In this document: piece after piece, positions 9,288 through 19,960 of the stretch
Numbering within the stretch: the stretch's first letter is position 1
How the letters are laid out: every line of letters starts with the position of its first letter
Assembly (NCBI RefSeq): GCF_009877425.1
Contig: NZ_WXEY01000015.1
Span: forward strand, 16,833 to 80,832
Source of the DNA: Heliomicrobium undosum
GTDB lineage: Bacteria; Bacillota; Desulfitobacteriia; Heliobacteriales; Heliobacteriaceae
DNA: 64,000 nt
Direction: 5' to 3'
Notes under the pieces: model-generated
The model's input: only the letters and a program-made list of their open reading frames with translations
Told to the model about the DNA's origin: nothing
The model's database searches: none
Program-made: the position numbers and the translations under genes

Positions 9288-10048
9288 AGTCCTCGTATGG
9301 CCGAGGCTTCATTTTATTGGTCTCGTTATTGGTAATATTTACCTTGGCGACTCCTGCGCTGGCGGCGCCTTTGCAGATACCGACGGTCAGCTTCGGCGTC
9401 GAATCGACGCAAAGCCCGACAGAGGTTTCTTCGAGCCTGCAGATTCTCTTCCTATTGACCATCCTATCGCTGGCGCCGTCGATCCTGATCATGATGACCT
9501 GTTTCACCCGCATCATCGTCGTCCTCCACTTTACCCGGACAGCCCTTGCCTTGCAGACGATGCCGCCGAACCAAATTCTGATCGGTTTGACTTTATTTTT
9601 GACTTTTTTTATCATGGCGCCCACCTGGACAGCCATCAATAATCAGGCCTTGCAGCCTTACCTGGCCGGCAGTCTCTCACAAGAGCAGGCGCTGGAAAAG
9701 GCGTCCGATCCCTTGCGGGAGTTTATGTTGAAGCAGACCCGGGAAAAAGATCTGGCCTTATTCGTCAATATGTCAGATATGGAACAGCCGCAAACGTACC
9801 GGGACATCCCCACCAAGGTCGTGATTCCGGCATTCATTCTGAGTGAATTGAAGACAGCCTTTCAAATCGGGGCCGTCATCTACCTACCCTTTATTGTCAT
9901 TGATATGATTGTCGGATCAGTGCTTATGTCGATGGGGATGATGATGCTGCCGCCGATGATGATCTCCCTGCCCTTTAAGGTGTTGGTCTTTGTGCTTGTG
10001 GACGGATGGTACCTCATCGTGCGCTCCCTGATCCTCAGCTACCAATGA
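9284..10048 (+). CDS. fliP: Flagellar export gate protein FliP
   Basis: FliP is the main subunit of the type III export gate. It has a cleavable signal peptide (LLVSLLVIFTLATPALAAP), then the family signatures SLAPSILIMMTCFTRIIVVL and LALQTMPPNQILIGLTLFLT, four membrane helices in total, and the C-terminal PFIVIDMIVGSVLMSMGMMM motif. The length (254 residues) is standard. It starts at a GTG overlapping the fliO stop. Confidence 0.97.
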   Translation: MKSSYGRGFILLVSLLVIFTLATPALAAPLQIPTVSFGVESTQSPTEVSSSLQILFLLTILSLAPSILIMMTCFTRIIVVLHFTRTALALQTMPPNQILIGLTLFLTFFIMAPTWTAINNQALQPYLAGSLSQEQALEKASDPLREFMLKQTREKDLALFVNMSDMEQPQTYRDIPTKVVIPAFILSELKTAFQIGAVIYLPFIVIDMIVGSVLMSMGMMMLPPMMISLPFKVLVFVLVDGWYLIVRSLILSYQ

Positions 10049-10069
10049 CGTTCGAAGAGGAGGATGGCC

Positions 10070-10345
10070 GTGACACCGGAACTGGTGATCCAGTTGGGGC
10101 GCGACGCCTTGACCGCCGTTTTGCTGATCTCTGCGCCTCTCCTGGGCGCCAGCTTGCTTGTGGGTCTGGTGATCAGCGTTTTTCAGGCGACCACTCAGAT
10201 TCAGGAAGCGACGCTCACCTTTGTGCCGAAGATCATCGTCGTCCTAGTCGTTATTCTCCTCTTTGGCCCTTGGATGTTGGAGGCGATGATGAAATATGTC
10301 GATCAGATGCTGGGCTCTTTGAACACCTACACCTTCATTCGATAA
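10070..10345 (+). CDS. fliQ: Flagellar export gate protein FliQ
   Basis: FliQ is a two-helix export gate subunit with the pattern LISAPLLGASLLVGLVISVF followed by QATTQIQEATLTFVPKI, both diagnostic of the family. The GTG at 10070 is favoured because GAGGAGG ends about six bases upstream; the in-frame ATG at 10064 directly abuts that site. The product is 91 residues. It lies between fliP and fliR in the conserved fliPQR order. Confidence 0.95.
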   Translation: MTPELVIQLGRDALTAVLLISAPLLGASLLVGLVISVFQATTQIQEATLTFVPKIIVVLVVILLFGPWMLEAMMKYVDQMLGSLNTYTFIR

Positions 10346-10366
10346 TTTCGGGAGAGGAAATAAACA

Positions 10367-11167
10367 TTGGAAGCGGTCATCAACACAATGCTCAATCATT
10401 TGGATGTGCTGCTCCTGATGATGACACGGGTAGCCGGCATCATGGTCCTGGCGCCGGTCTTCAACTTTCCCGGCTTCAATAACCTGGCGAAGATCGGCCT
10501 TTCCTTCATGATCGCCCTGATCCTCTTTCTGGCCATGCCTGCCAGCGCCTTGCCGGTTCCCCCGCAGGATCTGTTCAGTTATGCCCTTGTCGTGGCGCAG
10601 GAGGTTTTGCTGGGCCTTGCCATCGGATTTATCATGCAACTCGTATTTGCGGCCATTTTGACAGCCGGTCAACTGATCGATATTCAACTCGGGTTCGGGA
10701 TCGTCAATATCATCGATCCCCTCTGGGGCGCCCAGGTGCCCATGACCGGTGTATTTTTGCAGATCCTCGCCTTATTGATTTTTGTCATTTTTGACGGTCA
10801 TCTCCTTTTGATTCAGGTGCTCGCTGACAGCTTTCGCATCCTGCCGGCTGCGGGCAGTCCCTTCAGCCTCGCCCTAGCAGGAAGCATTACCGACTTTATT
10901 GTCCGTCTCGTCTCCGGAGTGTTGTTGATCGGCGTCCAGTTGGCCATGCCGATCATCGGCATCATCCTGATCAACGACATCGCCTTGGGCCTAGTCTCAC
11001 GGACGGTGCCGCAGATGAATCTGTTCGTCATCGGCATTCCCTTGAAAATCATTGTGGGCGTCACCTTCTTATGGATTACGCTCCCCTTTTATATCGATGG
11101 ATTAAACCGCCTGTTCACCCTGAGCTTTACCCAAGTGTCCGATTTCCTGCGGATACTCAGCCCATAA
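10367..11167 (+). CDS. fliR: Flagellar export gate protein FliR
   Basis: FliR closes the FliPQR gate spiral. It is a multi-pass membrane protein of 266 residues with the family motifs RVAGIMVLAPVFNFPGF, QEVLLGLAIGFIMQLVFAAI and LALLIFVIFDGH near the middle. It begins with TTG behind GGGAGAGGAAA. It is followed by flhB after 43 bases. Confidence 0.95.
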   Translation: MEAVINTMLNHLDVLLLMMTRVAGIMVLAPVFNFPGFNNLAKIGLSFMIALILFLAMPASALPVPPQDLFSYALVVAQEVLLGLAIGFIMQLVFAAILTAGQLIDIQLGFGIVNIIDPLWGAQVPMTGVFLQILALLIFVIFDGHLLLIQVLADSFRILPAAGSPFSLALAGSITDFIVRLVSGVLLIGVQLAMPIIGIILINDIALGLVSRTVPQMNLFVIGIPLKIIVGVTFLWITLPFYIDGLNRLFTLSFTQVSDFLRILSP

Positions 11168-11210
11168 AAAGCGTTTTGAAAAAGGCTTCTGAAAAAGAGG
11201 GATGAAGCCG

Positions 11211-12290
11211 ATGTTGAAGTGGGATTTGCAGTGGTTTGCCGAAGAAAAAACAGAAAAACCAACTGCGAAACGTCGTTCAGAGGCGCGCAAAAAGGGCCAG
11301 GTTGCCCGTAGCCAGGAGATCAACACGGCGATTATCCTGCTGTTCGGTTTTCTGGCTTTGCGCTATCTCGGCGTTGAGACGATGGACGGCATGGAGCGCA
11401 TGATGGTCTACTTGCTGGGGACAGTGACCTTGGAGGAAGTGACCCCGGTTAGGGTGATCACGACGGGCACAATCATCGCGATACGGACCATGCTGATGAT
11501 TGCGCCTTTTATGCTGGCTGCAATGGCAGCTGGCCTCCTGGCCAGTTACCTGCAAGTAGGTTTTATGTTTTCCACAGAAGGATTGAAAATGAACTGGGGA
11601 AAACTGAATGTCATCGCCGGCCTGAAGAATATTTTTTCTAGTCGTTCTCTTGTGGAATTAGTCAAGTCCCTCCTTAAAGTATCGGTAATCGGCTATGTGG
11701 CTTTCTCGGCTGTGGTTAAACACCTGCAACTCTTTCCTAAACTCCTTGGCATGGATGTACAGGCGGCTCTTGTAGCCATTTCTACAGTCGCCTATGACGT
11801 AGGTTTTCGGGTGGCTGTTCTGCTGATCGTCATAGCTGCCTTAGACTACTGGTACCAATGGTATAAACATGAAGAATCATTGAAAATGTCGAAGCAGGAA
11901 GTCAAGGATGAGTTTAAACAGGCTGAAGGGGATCCCCAGATCAAAGGTAAGATCAAACAGCGTATGCGCGAAGCAGCGATGCGACGGATGATGCAGGAAC
12001 TGCCCAAGGCGGACGTGGTAATCACGAACCCGACACACTTCGCTGTCGCGCTCAAATATGAAGGCGGGACCATGACTGCGCCTGTCGTTATCGCCAAAGG
12101 CCAGGATTATGTAGCTTTGAGGATCCGAGAAGCGGCTCAGGGTCATGGGATACCTTTAGTGGAAGATAAACCGCTGGCCCGGGCGCTGTACAGTTCCGTC
12201 GAAATCGGCCAAGAAATTCCCGCAGAGCTGTTCCAGGCGGTGGCAGAGGTCTTTGCCTTCGTCTTCCGATTGAAGAAAAAACGAGCGTGA
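11211..12290 (+). CDS. flhB: Flagellar export switch protein FlhB
   Basis: FlhB controls the specificity switch of the export gate. The N-terminal EKTEKPTAKRRSEARKKGQV motif, four membrane helices and the cytoplasmic domain with the autocleavage site NPTH (in VVITNPTHFAVALKY, about residue 270) are all present, so self-cleavage should occur. The ATG at 11211 is about nine bases after AGAGGG, whereas the in-frame ATG at 11202 nearly touches it. The product is 359 residues. Confidence 0.95.
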   Translation: MLKWDLQWFAEEKTEKPTAKRRSEARKKGQVARSQEINTAIILLFGFLALRYLGVETMDGMERMMVYLLGTVTLEEVTPVRVITTGTIIAIRTMLMIAPFMLAAMAAGLLASYLQVGFMFSTEGLKMNWGKLNVIAGLKNIFSSRSLVELVKSLLKVSVIGYVAFSAVVKHLQLFPKLLGMDVQAALVAISTVAYDVGFRVAVLLIVIAALDYWYQWYKHEESLKMSKQEVKDEFKQAEGDPQIKGKIKQRMREAAMRRMMQELPKADVVITNPTHFAVALKYEGGTMTAPVVIAKGQDYVALRIREAAQGHGIPLVEDKPLARALYSSVEIGQEIPAELFQAVAEVFAFVFRLKKKRA

Positions 12291-12336
12291 GCCTTGACTT
12301 TGGAGAACCGTAAGGGAATGGAAAGGATGTGAATCC

Positions 12337-14397
12337 ATGGCTGCGCCGCAGACCAAGAACGGCGCCATCAGTTATACCGATCTCGGTGTAGCCATCGCCA
12401 TCTTGGCCACCGTGATCATGATGATCATCCCTTTGAATCCCATCTTTTTGGATATGTTGCTCATTTTCAACATCACCATCGCCATGCTGGTCCTCTTGGC
12501 TACCATGTTCGTGGAAGGCGCCCTGGAGATCTCCGTCTTTCCCACGTTGCTCTTAATCACAACCCTTTTACGGTTAGCCTTGAACGTCTCTTCGACACGG
12601 CTTGTCTTGTTGGAAGGCTATGCGGGACAGGTTATCGAACGTTTTGGCAATTTCGTTATTGGCAGCAGTCCAGTTGTTGGTGTCGTCGTTTTCATTATCT
12701 TAGTTATCATCCAATTCATGGTTATCACCAAAGGCGCTGAGCGGGTGGCCGAGGTGGCAGCCCGTTTCACCCTTGACGCGATGCCTGGCAAACAGATGGC
12801 TATCGACGCTGACCTGAACCAGGGCATGATCAACGAAGCAGAAGCAAAAAAGCGCCGGCGTGATATCCAGCGCGAAGCCGATTTTTACGGCGCCATGGAT
12901 GGCGCCACCAAGTTCGTCAAGGGTGACGCCATCGCCGGCATCATCATCTTGATTGTCAACATCTTGGGCGGCTTTTTTATCGGGGTGCTGCAAAAGAACC
13001 TCTCCGTCGGCCAAGCGGCCATGAAGTACACGATTTTGACCGTCGGCGACGGCTTGGTGACACAGATCCCAGCGCTCCTCATCTCAACGGCCACCGGTAT
13101 CATCGTCACCCGGGCTGCCTCTGATTCGAACCTGGGACAGGATCTAACCGGGCAACTGTTTGGTCGTCCCCGCATCCTCTATATCGGGGCAGGGGTGCTC
13201 GCGTTGCTGGGGGTCATTGGCCTCCCGCCTTTCCCGCTCTTTTCCATGAGCGCCTTTCTCGCCTTTCTCGGTTATCGGATGACCCGTGTCAAAGCAGCCA
13301 CGGCTGTCGCCGAAATTGAGAAAGCCCAGGAGCAGGAGATCGAGGAGATCAAAAAACCGGAGAATGTCATCTCACTGCTCAATGTAGATCCCCTTGAACT
13401 GGAGATGGGCTATGCATTGATCCCCCTTGTCGATACCCAGCAGGGGGGAGACCTGCTTGACCGGGTCATCATGATCCGGCGTCAGTGCGCCCTGGAATTG
13501 GGACTCGTCGTTCCCCCCATCCGCCTGAGAGACAATATGCAACTGAAGCCTAACGCCTATTCCATCAAAATCAAAGGTGTCGAAGTGGCTGGCGGCGAAC
13601 TGATGCCTGATCACTACCTGGCCATGGCACCCGGATTTGATGACGGTTCCGTACCGGGAATCGACACCAGGGAACCGGCTTTTGGACTTCCTGCCAAGTG
13701 GATCACCGCACAGATGCGCGATCAGGCTGAATTGGCCGGCTTCACCGTCGTCGATCCGCCGAGCGTCATCGCCACCCACCTGACAGAAGTGATCAAGACC
13801 CACGCCCATGAAATTCTCGGTCGCCAGGATGTGCAGACCCTGGTCGACCATGTCAAGCAGACCCACCCGGCCGTGGTGTCCGAATTGATCCCCGATCTCC
13901 TCAGCCTCGGCGACGTGCAGAAAATCCTGGCCGGATTGCTCAAGGAACGCGTTCCCATCCGTGACCTGGTCACCATCATGGAGACGATGGCCGACCATGC
14001 GCGCATCACCAAGGATCCCGATGTCTTGATCGAATACGCCCGCCAGGCTTTGGCCCGTCAAATCGTCAAACCCTATCTGGTTCCTGGCACCAACGAACTG
14101 GCGGTCATCTCTCTGGACCCTTCGCTGGAGAACCGGATCCGGGAAGCGATCCAGCAAACGGAACACGGCACCTACCTGGCCATCGATCCGATGGACGCCC
14201 AGCGGATACTTTCCTCCCTTTCTTCTGAGGTAGAGCGGGTATCCCAAATCGGCTATCAACCAGTAGTCCTCTGCGCACCCATTGTTCGCCTTTATTTCAA
14301 ACGCCTGACTGAGCGAATTGTACCTCATCTGGTTGTTCTGTCTTATAATGAGATCAGCACCCAACTGCAAGTACAGACGATTGGGATGGTGAAGTAA
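12337..14397 (+). CDS. flhA: Flagellar export apparatus protein FlhA
   Basis: FlhA is the nonameric export platform that binds chaperone-substrate complexes and uses the proton gradient. It has about eight N-terminal membrane helices, with the FHIPEP-region signature seen here as RLALNVSSTRLVLLEGYAG and the charged loop around RFTLDAMPGKQMAIDADLNQ. A large cytoplasmic domain extends from about residue 330 to 686 (PLELEMGYALIPLVD, then HEILGRQDVQTLVDHVK). It has full family length. It is followed three bases later by flhF. Confidence 0.97.
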   Translation: MAAPQTKNGAISYTDLGVAIAILATVIMMIIPLNPIFLDMLLIFNITIAMLVLLATMFVEGALEISVFPTLLLITTLLRLALNVSSTRLVLLEGYAGQVIERFGNFVIGSSPVVGVVVFIILVIIQFMVITKGAERVAEVAARFTLDAMPGKQMAIDADLNQGMINEAEAKKRRRDIQREADFYGAMDGATKFVKGDAIAGIIILIVNILGGFFIGVLQKNLSVGQAAMKYTILTVGDGLVTQIPALLISTATGIIVTRAASDSNLGQDLTGQLFGRPRILYIGAGVLALLGVIGLPPFPLFSMSAFLAFLGYRMTRVKAATAVAEIEKAQEQEIEEIKKPENVISLLNVDPLELEMGYALIPLVDTQQGGDLLDRVIMIRRQCALELGLVVPPIRLRDNMQLKPNAYSIKIKGVEVAGGELMPDHYLAMAPGFDDGSVPGIDTREPAFGLPAKWITAQMRDQAELAGFTVVDPPSVIATHLTEVIKTHAHEILGRQDVQTLVDHVKQTHPAVVSELIPDLLSLGDVQKILAGLLKERVPIRDLVTIMETMADHARITKDPDVLIEYARQALARQIVKPYLVPGTNELAVISLDPSLENRIREAIQQTEHGTYLAIDPMDAQRILSSLSSEVERVSQIGYQPVVLCAPIVRLYFKRLTERIVPHLVVLSYNEISTQLQVQTIGMVK

Positions 14398-14400
14398 GTC

Positions 14401-15705
14401 TTGCGGGTCAAACGATTCGTCGCGCCGACGGTGCAGGAAGCCATGAACAAAATGAAGCAGGAAATGGGCAAAGACGCCGTCATCCTCCACACCCGGAAGA
14501 TCAAAGAGGGTGGCATCTTGGGACTCTTCTCCCGGGAGATGGTGGAAATCACCGGCGCGGTGGAAGACAGCACCGTCATCGCCCGGGAGGCTGCTCCACG
14601 TGAACCTGTCGGCCTTGCCAAAGCCAATGAGCCCCAGGGATTGCTACGATCCGGCGAACCATCTGGAAACGGCGAGCCCCTTAGGCTCCCACCGCTTGTT
14701 AACCCTTCCGGACCCTCCCGCGCCGGCGGTACCCTTCGCCCCATTGACGTGACGGCCGGCGCGGGGCATGCGCCTGGCGGGGACATCGCAAAAAAAGGTG
14801 AATCAGAAGGAAAAACCAGCCAGGGCGTCATAGACACAGAACTCAAACAGATGAAAATGTTGATGGGCGAGATCCTCGGACGACTGCACGAAGGGGACGC
14901 AAACCTTCCCGTCGACCTGCATACGGCCCACAAGCGACTGGTGGAAAATGAAGTCGATGAGACCTTGGCTCGCCAGATTATTCGGCAGATCTTTGAAAAC
15001 AATGACGGCCAAAACGACTGGAACCCTGAGCGAGTGCGCCGGCTCGTGCTGGCCCAGTTGGAGTCCATTTTGGGACAACCTCAACCGATTTTTATACCCG
15101 AGTCTGGAAAAAGCCAGGAAGTGGTCATGATGGTCGGTCCTACCGGCGTAGGTAAGACAACGACCATCGCTAAACTGGCAGCCACCTTTTCCATCGTCAA
15201 CCGGCGCAAAGTGGGATTAATCACAGCGGATACCTATCGGATCGCCGCAGTGGATCAGTTAAAGACCTTCGGCGACATCATCGGCGTTCCCGTTGATGTC
15301 GTCTTCACGCCCCAGGCGCTGCGTTCCGCCATCGAACGTCACAAGGACAAGGAACTGCTCTTGGTGGATACGGCAGGGCGGAGCCACAAAAACGACAGCC
15401 AATTGGAAGAACTGGCTGCCTATGTGGAACAGAGTCAACCGAGCCACACCATCCTGGTTCTATCGGCTACGACAAAATTCAAGGATTTGCTCCAAATTAC
15501 CGAGGGCTTTTCCCGGATGAACATCGACCGCTACCTTTTTACTAAGCTTGATGAGACAAATCATTACGGTTCCATCCTGAATTTGATTCATAAAACAGGC
15601 AAACCGCTTTCCTACGTCACAACCGGGCAGAACGTGCCCGATGATATGGAGGTCGCCGACCCGAAAAAGCTGTCCAATCTGATCTATGGAGAGACGAACC
15701 AATGA
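14401..15705 (+). CDS. flhF: Flagellar SRP-like GTPase FlhF
   Basis: FlhF is an SRP-type GTPase that sets where flagella are built. After a variable basic and Pro-rich N-terminal region (about residues 60-190) comes an N domain and the G domain with MVGPTGVGKTTTIAKLAA (P-loop), LITADTYRIAAVDQLKTF, LLVDTAGRS and FTKLDETNHYG. It starts with TTG at 14401. Its stop overlaps the next gene's ATG by four bases; the partner FlhG (a MinD-like ATPase) stimulates FlhF GTPase activity in related bacteria. Confidence 0.95.
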   Translation: MRVKRFVAPTVQEAMNKMKQEMGKDAVILHTRKIKEGGILGLFSREMVEITGAVEDSTVIAREAAPREPVGLAKANEPQGLLRSGEPSGNGEPLRLPPLVNPSGPSRAGGTLRPIDVTAGAGHAPGGDIAKKGESEGKTSQGVIDTELKQMKMLMGEILGRLHEGDANLPVDLHTAHKRLVENEVDETLARQIIRQIFENNDGQNDWNPERVRRLVLAQLESILGQPQPIFIPESGKSQEVVMMVGPTGVGKTTTIAKLAATFSIVNRRKVGLITADTYRIAAVDQLKTFGDIIGVPVDVVFTPQALRSAIERHKDKELLLVDTAGRSHKNDSQLEELAAYVEQSQPSHTILVLSATTKFKDLLQITEGFSRMNIDRYLFTKLDETNHYGSILNLIHKTGKPLSYVTTGQNVPDDMEVADPKKLSNLIYGETNQ

Positions 15706-16589
15706 AAGATCAAGCCGAAAAGCTGCGGATTATGATGAACAACATGCGGCAGACGACGGAACGGACAATTCGAGGCGACTCACCAGCGACACGGATGATC
15801 TGCGTATCAAGCGGAAAGGGGGGCGTCGGCAAGACCAACCTGACGCTGAATCTTGGTCTGGCCATGATCGATTATGGAATGCGGGTCATGATCCTTGACG
15901 CCGACATGGGTATGGCCAACATCGACGTGATCTTAGGGAAGGTGCCTCCTTACAACCTGTACCATGTGATCCGCGGGGAAAAGACACTCGATGAGGTGGT
16001 CTTTACTGGACCGAAAGGGATCCAGACCATTTCCGGCGGTTCAGGCGTTGCCGAACTGGCCGATTTAAGCGCCAAGGAATTGGATGACTTTATTTCCCGA
16101 TTGTCAGTGATGGAGAGTACTGCCGACATTTTTCTAATCGATACGGGCGCCGGCATTTCCCGGAACGTTCTTTCCTATATATTCGCCGCCGATGAACTGC
16201 TGGTCGTCACCACCCCGGAGCCCACGGCCATCACCGACGCCTACGGCTTGATCAAGTCAGTCGACTCCTTGCAACGAGGCAAGCCGATTTCCGTGGTCAT
16301 CAACCGGGTCGATGATGAAAAAGAGGGCGACATGGTGGCAAAAAAATTATCCATGGCTGTTCGCCAGTTTTTGCAGCGAGACATCTTGATTGTCGGCACG
16401 ATTCCCGATGATCCATCGGTACCGAAAGCGGTCAAGTCTCAGATGCCCTTTTACTTGCAAAATGAACACTCCCCGGCATCTCTGGCCCTTTCGCGGTTGG
16501 CGGCAACCCTCTGCAGTCTGCCGGTCCGGCCCGAAACGGGAGGGGGGATCACCCGGTTGTTTCAACGGATGAAAAGCTTTTTTCGGTAA
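15702..16589 (+). CDS. flhG: MinD-like flagellar number regulator FlhG (YlxH)
   Basis: This is a ParA/MinD family ATPase that limits flagellar number and works with FlhF. The N-terminal 30 residues hold a Gln/Arg-rich FlhF-activating type helix (QAEKLRIMMNNMRQTTE). The deviant Walker A is CVSSGKGGVGKTNLTLNLG, followed by ILDADMGMANIDVILG and the Walker B region IFLIDTGAGIS. The C-terminus ends in an amphipathic RLFQRMKSFFR helix suited to membrane contact. The length is 295 residues. Confidence 0.94.
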   Translation: MKDQAEKLRIMMNNMRQTTERTIRGDSPATRMICVSSGKGGVGKTNLTLNLGLAMIDYGMRVMILDADMGMANIDVILGKVPPYNLYHVIRGEKTLDEVVFTGPKGIQTISGGSGVAELADLSAKELDDFISRLSVMESTADIFLIDTGAGISRNVLSYIFAADELLVVTTPEPTAITDAYGLIKSVDSLQRGKPISVVINRVDDEKEGDMVAKKLSMAVRQFLQRDILIVGTIPDDPSVPKAVKSQMPFYLQNEHSPASLALSRLAATLCSLPVRPETGGGITRLFQRMKSFFR

Positions 16590-16666
16590 AGCAGGTCAGG
16601 CAGGAAAAAAACAAGCCTGCGTGGAAGAAAAACAAAGGGACGGCAGAATAGTCCGGGAGTGATCGT

Positions 16667-17809
16667 ATGCCGCAGATCAAAGTATTGGTTGTCGACGATT
16701 CCGCATTCATGCGCAAAGTGATATCGGATATGATTGCTGCCGAACCGGGTATGGTCGTCGTGGGAACCGCGCGCAACGGGCAGGATGCCTTGGAAAAAAT
16801 CGGCCAGTTGTCTCCTGATGTGCTCACCCTGGATGTGGAAATGCCTGTCATGGATGGCCTAACCACCTTGGAACGCATCATGGCCTCCCGACCAATGCCG
16901 GTTGTCATGCTGTCCAGTTTGACCCAGCAGGGCGCTGACGCCACCATGCAGGCGTTGCAAAAAGGGGCTGTCGATTTTGTCCCGAAACCATCGGGCGCCA
17001 TCTCCCTGGATATCCACAAGGTCCGCCAGGAATTGATCGGCAAGTTAAAAGTAGCAGCCATCGCTAAAGTTCGAACTCGGGTGGTTGATTTCCGAACGTT
17101 GAAGCCACCGATTTCTCCGCCTTCGGCATCAACAACCCCATCGGTTCTACCCGCGCCGGTTCAGGTTCCAGCGCCAGTCGCTCGGGCCAAAACGCCTCCG
17201 GCGATGGGAACACAACGGCTAAACAAACTGGTGTTGCTCGGCACGTCCACTGGCGGTCCGAAGGCGCTCTACGAGGTCATCCCCAAACTCCCTGCTGATC
17301 TCGGCGCTGCTGTTCTCATCGTACAGCACATGCCTCCCGGTTTTACCCGCTCGCTGGCGGAGCGTCTTGACGCCGCATCGGTCCTGAAGGTAAAAGAGGC
17401 CCAGGACGGCGAAGAGATTCAGCCGGGTGTCGTGTATATCGCGCCGGGCGACTATCATTTCAAGGTGACCGTGGCGGAACAGCTAGGCGCTGGACGAACA
17501 CTCCGGGTGAAGTTGACCCAGGAACCGCCGGTAGGCGGACATAGACCGGCTGTGGATGTGATGATGCTTTCCGTTGCCCAGCAATTCTGGTCTCATATGG
17601 TGGGAGTCATCTTGACTGGGATGGGTGGAGATGGAACGGAAGGAATGAAATTGATCAAGAGTCGCCAGGGCCGCACGATTGCGGAGGATGCCTCGACCTG
17701 TGTGGTTTTCGGGATGCCGAAAGTAGCCATCGAATCAGGTTGTGTTGACAAAGTGGTCCCCCTAACCGGCGTCGCCGATGAGATAGTAAAATCATTGCAG
17801 GACAGATAG
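16667..17809 (+). CDS. cheB: Chemoreceptor methylesterase/deamidase CheB
   Basis: CheB removes methyl groups from, and deamidates, chemoreceptors during adaptation. It has an N-terminal receiver (residues 1-120; VLVVDDSAFMRK, phosphoacceptor Asp in VLTLDVEMPVMDG, KPSG), a Pro/Ala-rich linker (about 145-185) and a C-terminal esterase with the catalytic triad in GTSTGGPKAL (Ser), VQHMPPGFTRSLAERL (His) and LTGMGGDGTEGM (Asp). It lies immediately upstream of cheA. No cheR is present in the window. Confidence 0.96.
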   Translation: MPQIKVLVVDDSAFMRKVISDMIAAEPGMVVVGTARNGQDALEKIGQLSPDVLTLDVEMPVMDGLTTLERIMASRPMPVVMLSSLTQQGADATMQALQKGAVDFVPKPSGAISLDIHKVRQELIGKLKVAAIAKVRTRVVDFRTLKPPISPPSASTTPSVLPAPVQVPAPVARAKTPPAMGTQRLNKLVLLGTSTGGPKALYEVIPKLPADLGAAVLIVQHMPPGFTRSLAERLDAASVLKVKEAQDGEEIQPGVVYIAPGDYHFKVTVAEQLGAGRTLRVKLTQEPPVGGHRPAVDVMMLSVAQQFWSHMVGVILTGMGGDGTEGMKLIKSRQGRTIAEDASTCVVFGMPKVAIESGCVDKVVPLTGVADEIVKSLQDR

Positions 17810-17839
17810 TTCGGCAACTATGGAGGTGTGAAGAACGAG

Positions 17840-19948
17840 ATGGATATGTCACAATACATGGACATGTTTATGGAAGAATCTCGAGAGCATCTACAGGCGC
17901 TCAACCAAAAGATACTGGAGTTAGAAGACAACCCACAGGACTTGGCGATTCTTGACGAGATCTTTCGTTCCGCCCATACCTTAAAGGGTATGTCAGCGAC
18001 GATGGGCTTTGAGCGCATCGCTGAACTCACCCATGAGATGGAGAATGTCCTGTCTGTGCTTCGAGGATCCCAGGTGAACGTGAATACAGCCGTCGTCGAT
18101 CTGCTTTTTCGTTGCCTCGACGCCCTGGAAAGCATGGTGGAAGTCATCAGCAGTGGTGAGGCAGGGAATACGGACATCTCAGAACTGGTTGCCCAACTGC
18201 GCAAGGCAGGTCAAGGTCAACTGGCCGATGTGGCCGCAGCGCCCAAAGTGAGAAAACCGGAGGCGGTTGGCGTGAGCGAACCGAAACAAATGGTCGAGGC
18301 GACCATTCCGGTCCTGGGTGGACCGGAAGTCCTCAACGCTTTCGAAATCAATCAGTACGATCTTACATTGCTCCATGAAGCACAGCGCAAACGTTTCAGC
18401 GCATACCATATTCAAGTGGAGTTGGCGCCTGGGTGTGTGATGAAATCCGCCCGGGCATACATGGTTTTTCGCAACCTGGAGGAAATCGGTGAAATCATCA
18501 AGTCAGTGCCCTCGGCCCAGGAATTGGAGGATGAAAAATTCGACATATCCTTCCAGGTGGTCATCGTCACTCGCCAGGACGAGGTGAGCGTCCGGAAGAC
18601 CCTTGATTCCATCGCTGAAGTGCGTGTCAAGGCGATCACGCCGCTCAATATCGGCGATGTGCGCATCCAGGAAGGACAGGAAACCGACGTGGCTGCTCAT
18701 TCAGAGAAAGAACAGGACGCCGTACTGGCGAATGATGCCGCCGCCTCCGGAAAAGCCCGTCCGGCCGCTGGTCCCGGGGCACAGGAAGTGCGCAAGACAA
18801 AGGGCAGCCAGACCGTTCGTGTTGATATCGAACGCCTTGACAACCTGATGAATCTCGTCGGTGAACTGGTCATCAACAAAACGCGCCTGGAACAGATCTC
18901 CACGACAAGCAACCTTACCGAATTGAATGAGACCATTGAGCATATCGACCGGATTACCACAGACCTGCAAAACGTAGTCATGAAGGTCCGCATGGTGCCC
19001 ATCGAACAGGTCTTCAACCGCTTTCCCCGTATGGTCCGCGATCTGGCGAAGGAACTGGGGAAAGAGATCAACCTCATCGTCGAGGGCAAAGAGACAGAAT
19101 TGGATCGCACCGTCATCGACGAAATCGGCGACCCTTTGGTCCATTTGATCCGCAACGCCATCGACCACGGCGTGGAAATGCCCGATATTCGTCGGCAAAA
19201 GGGAAAACCTGTCGAAGCGGTTGTCCGCCTGGTGGCCAAACACGAAGGGAACAACGTCATCATCGAAGTGGAAGACGACGGCAGGGGCATGGATCCGCAG
19301 GTGCTGCGGACCAAAGCGGTGCAAAAAGGACTGATCACCGCCAAAGAGGCGGAGCAGTTGGATGATCAAGGCGCACTCAACCTGATTTTCATGGCAGGCT
19401 TCTCAACAGCGGAAAAGGTGTCCGACGTGTCCGGCCGCGGCGTCGGTCTTGACGCTGTACGGACTAAGATCGAATCACTCAGCGGTTCAGTGGAGATCGA
19501 AACGAAACCGAATGCGGGAACTAAATTCAAAATCCGCCTGCCGCTGACCTTGGCCATCATCCAAGCCCTGCTGGTCAATGTGGGCGAGGAGATCTACGCC
19601 ATCCCCCTTGGCACCATCGACGAAACGACGAGCATCATCCCCACGCAGATCAAAAACGTGCAGAGCCAGGAGGTTGTCCTGCTGCGCGGGAGCGTGCTTC
19701 CCCTGGTCCGTCTGGACAAAGTCCTCGAAGTGCCCAAAGCAGCCGAGGCGCCAGAAGAACTCTATGTGGTCGTCGTCCGCAAGGGGGAAAAGAAAGCCGG
19801 CCTGATCGTCGATTCCTTGATCGGACAACAGGAGATCGTCATCAAATCGCCTGGCAAGCTGCTGCAAGGCATCGGCGGCATTGCTGGAGCAGCGATCCTG
19901 GGCAACGGCCAGGTTTCTCTGATTCTCGACGTCGGCACACTGTTTTAG
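17840..19948 (+). CDS. cheA: Chemotaxis histidine kinase CheA
   Basis: CheA phosphorylates CheY and CheB in response to chemoreceptors. P1 carries the phosphorylated His46 in [16 protein letters not shown]2-like CheY-binding sequence follows (about residues 150-270). P3 dimerises, P4 has the N box [12 protein letters not shown], the G1 box [11 protein letters not shown] and the G2 box [10 protein letters not shown], and P5 is the CheW-like domain ending with [17 protein letters not shown]. The ATG at 17840 gives the family start [14 protein letters not shown]; a GTG at 17828 is in frame but sits inside the GGAGGTG site. Confidence 0.96.
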   Translation: MDMSQYMDMFMEESREHLQALNQKILELEDNPQDLAILDEIFRSAHTLKGMSATMGFERIAELTHEMENVLSVLRGSQVNVNTAVVDLLFRCLDALESMVEVISSGEAGNTDISELVAQLRKAGQGQLADVAAAPKVRKPEAVGVSEPKQMVEATIPVLGGPEVLNAFEINQYDLTLLHEAQRKRFSAYHIQVELAPGCVMKSARAYMVFRNLEEIGEIIKSVPSAQELEDEKFDISFQVVIVTRQDEVSVRKTLDSIAEVRVKAITPLNIGDVRIQEGQETDVAAHSEKEQDAVLANDAAASGKARPAAGPGAQEVRKTKGSQTVRVDIERLDNLMNLVGELVINKTRLEQISTTSNLTELNETIEHIDRITTDLQNVVMKVRMVPIEQVFNRFPRMVRDLAKELGKEINLIVEGKETELDRTVIDEIGDPLVHLIRNAIDHGVEMPDIRRQKGKPVEAVVRLVAKHEGNNVIIEVEDDGRGMDPQVLRTKAVQKGLITAKEAEQLDDQGALNLIFMAGFSTAEKVSDVSGRGVGLDAVRTKIESLSGSVEIETKPNAGTKFKIRLPLTLAIIQALLVNVGEEIYAIPLGTIDETTSIIPTQIKNVQSQEVVLLRGSVLPLVRLDKVLEVPKAAEAPEELYVVVVRKGEKKAGLIVDSLIGQQEIVIKSPGKLLQGIGGIAGAAILGNGQVSLILDVGTLF

Positions 19949-19960
19949 GAGGTGAGGGCC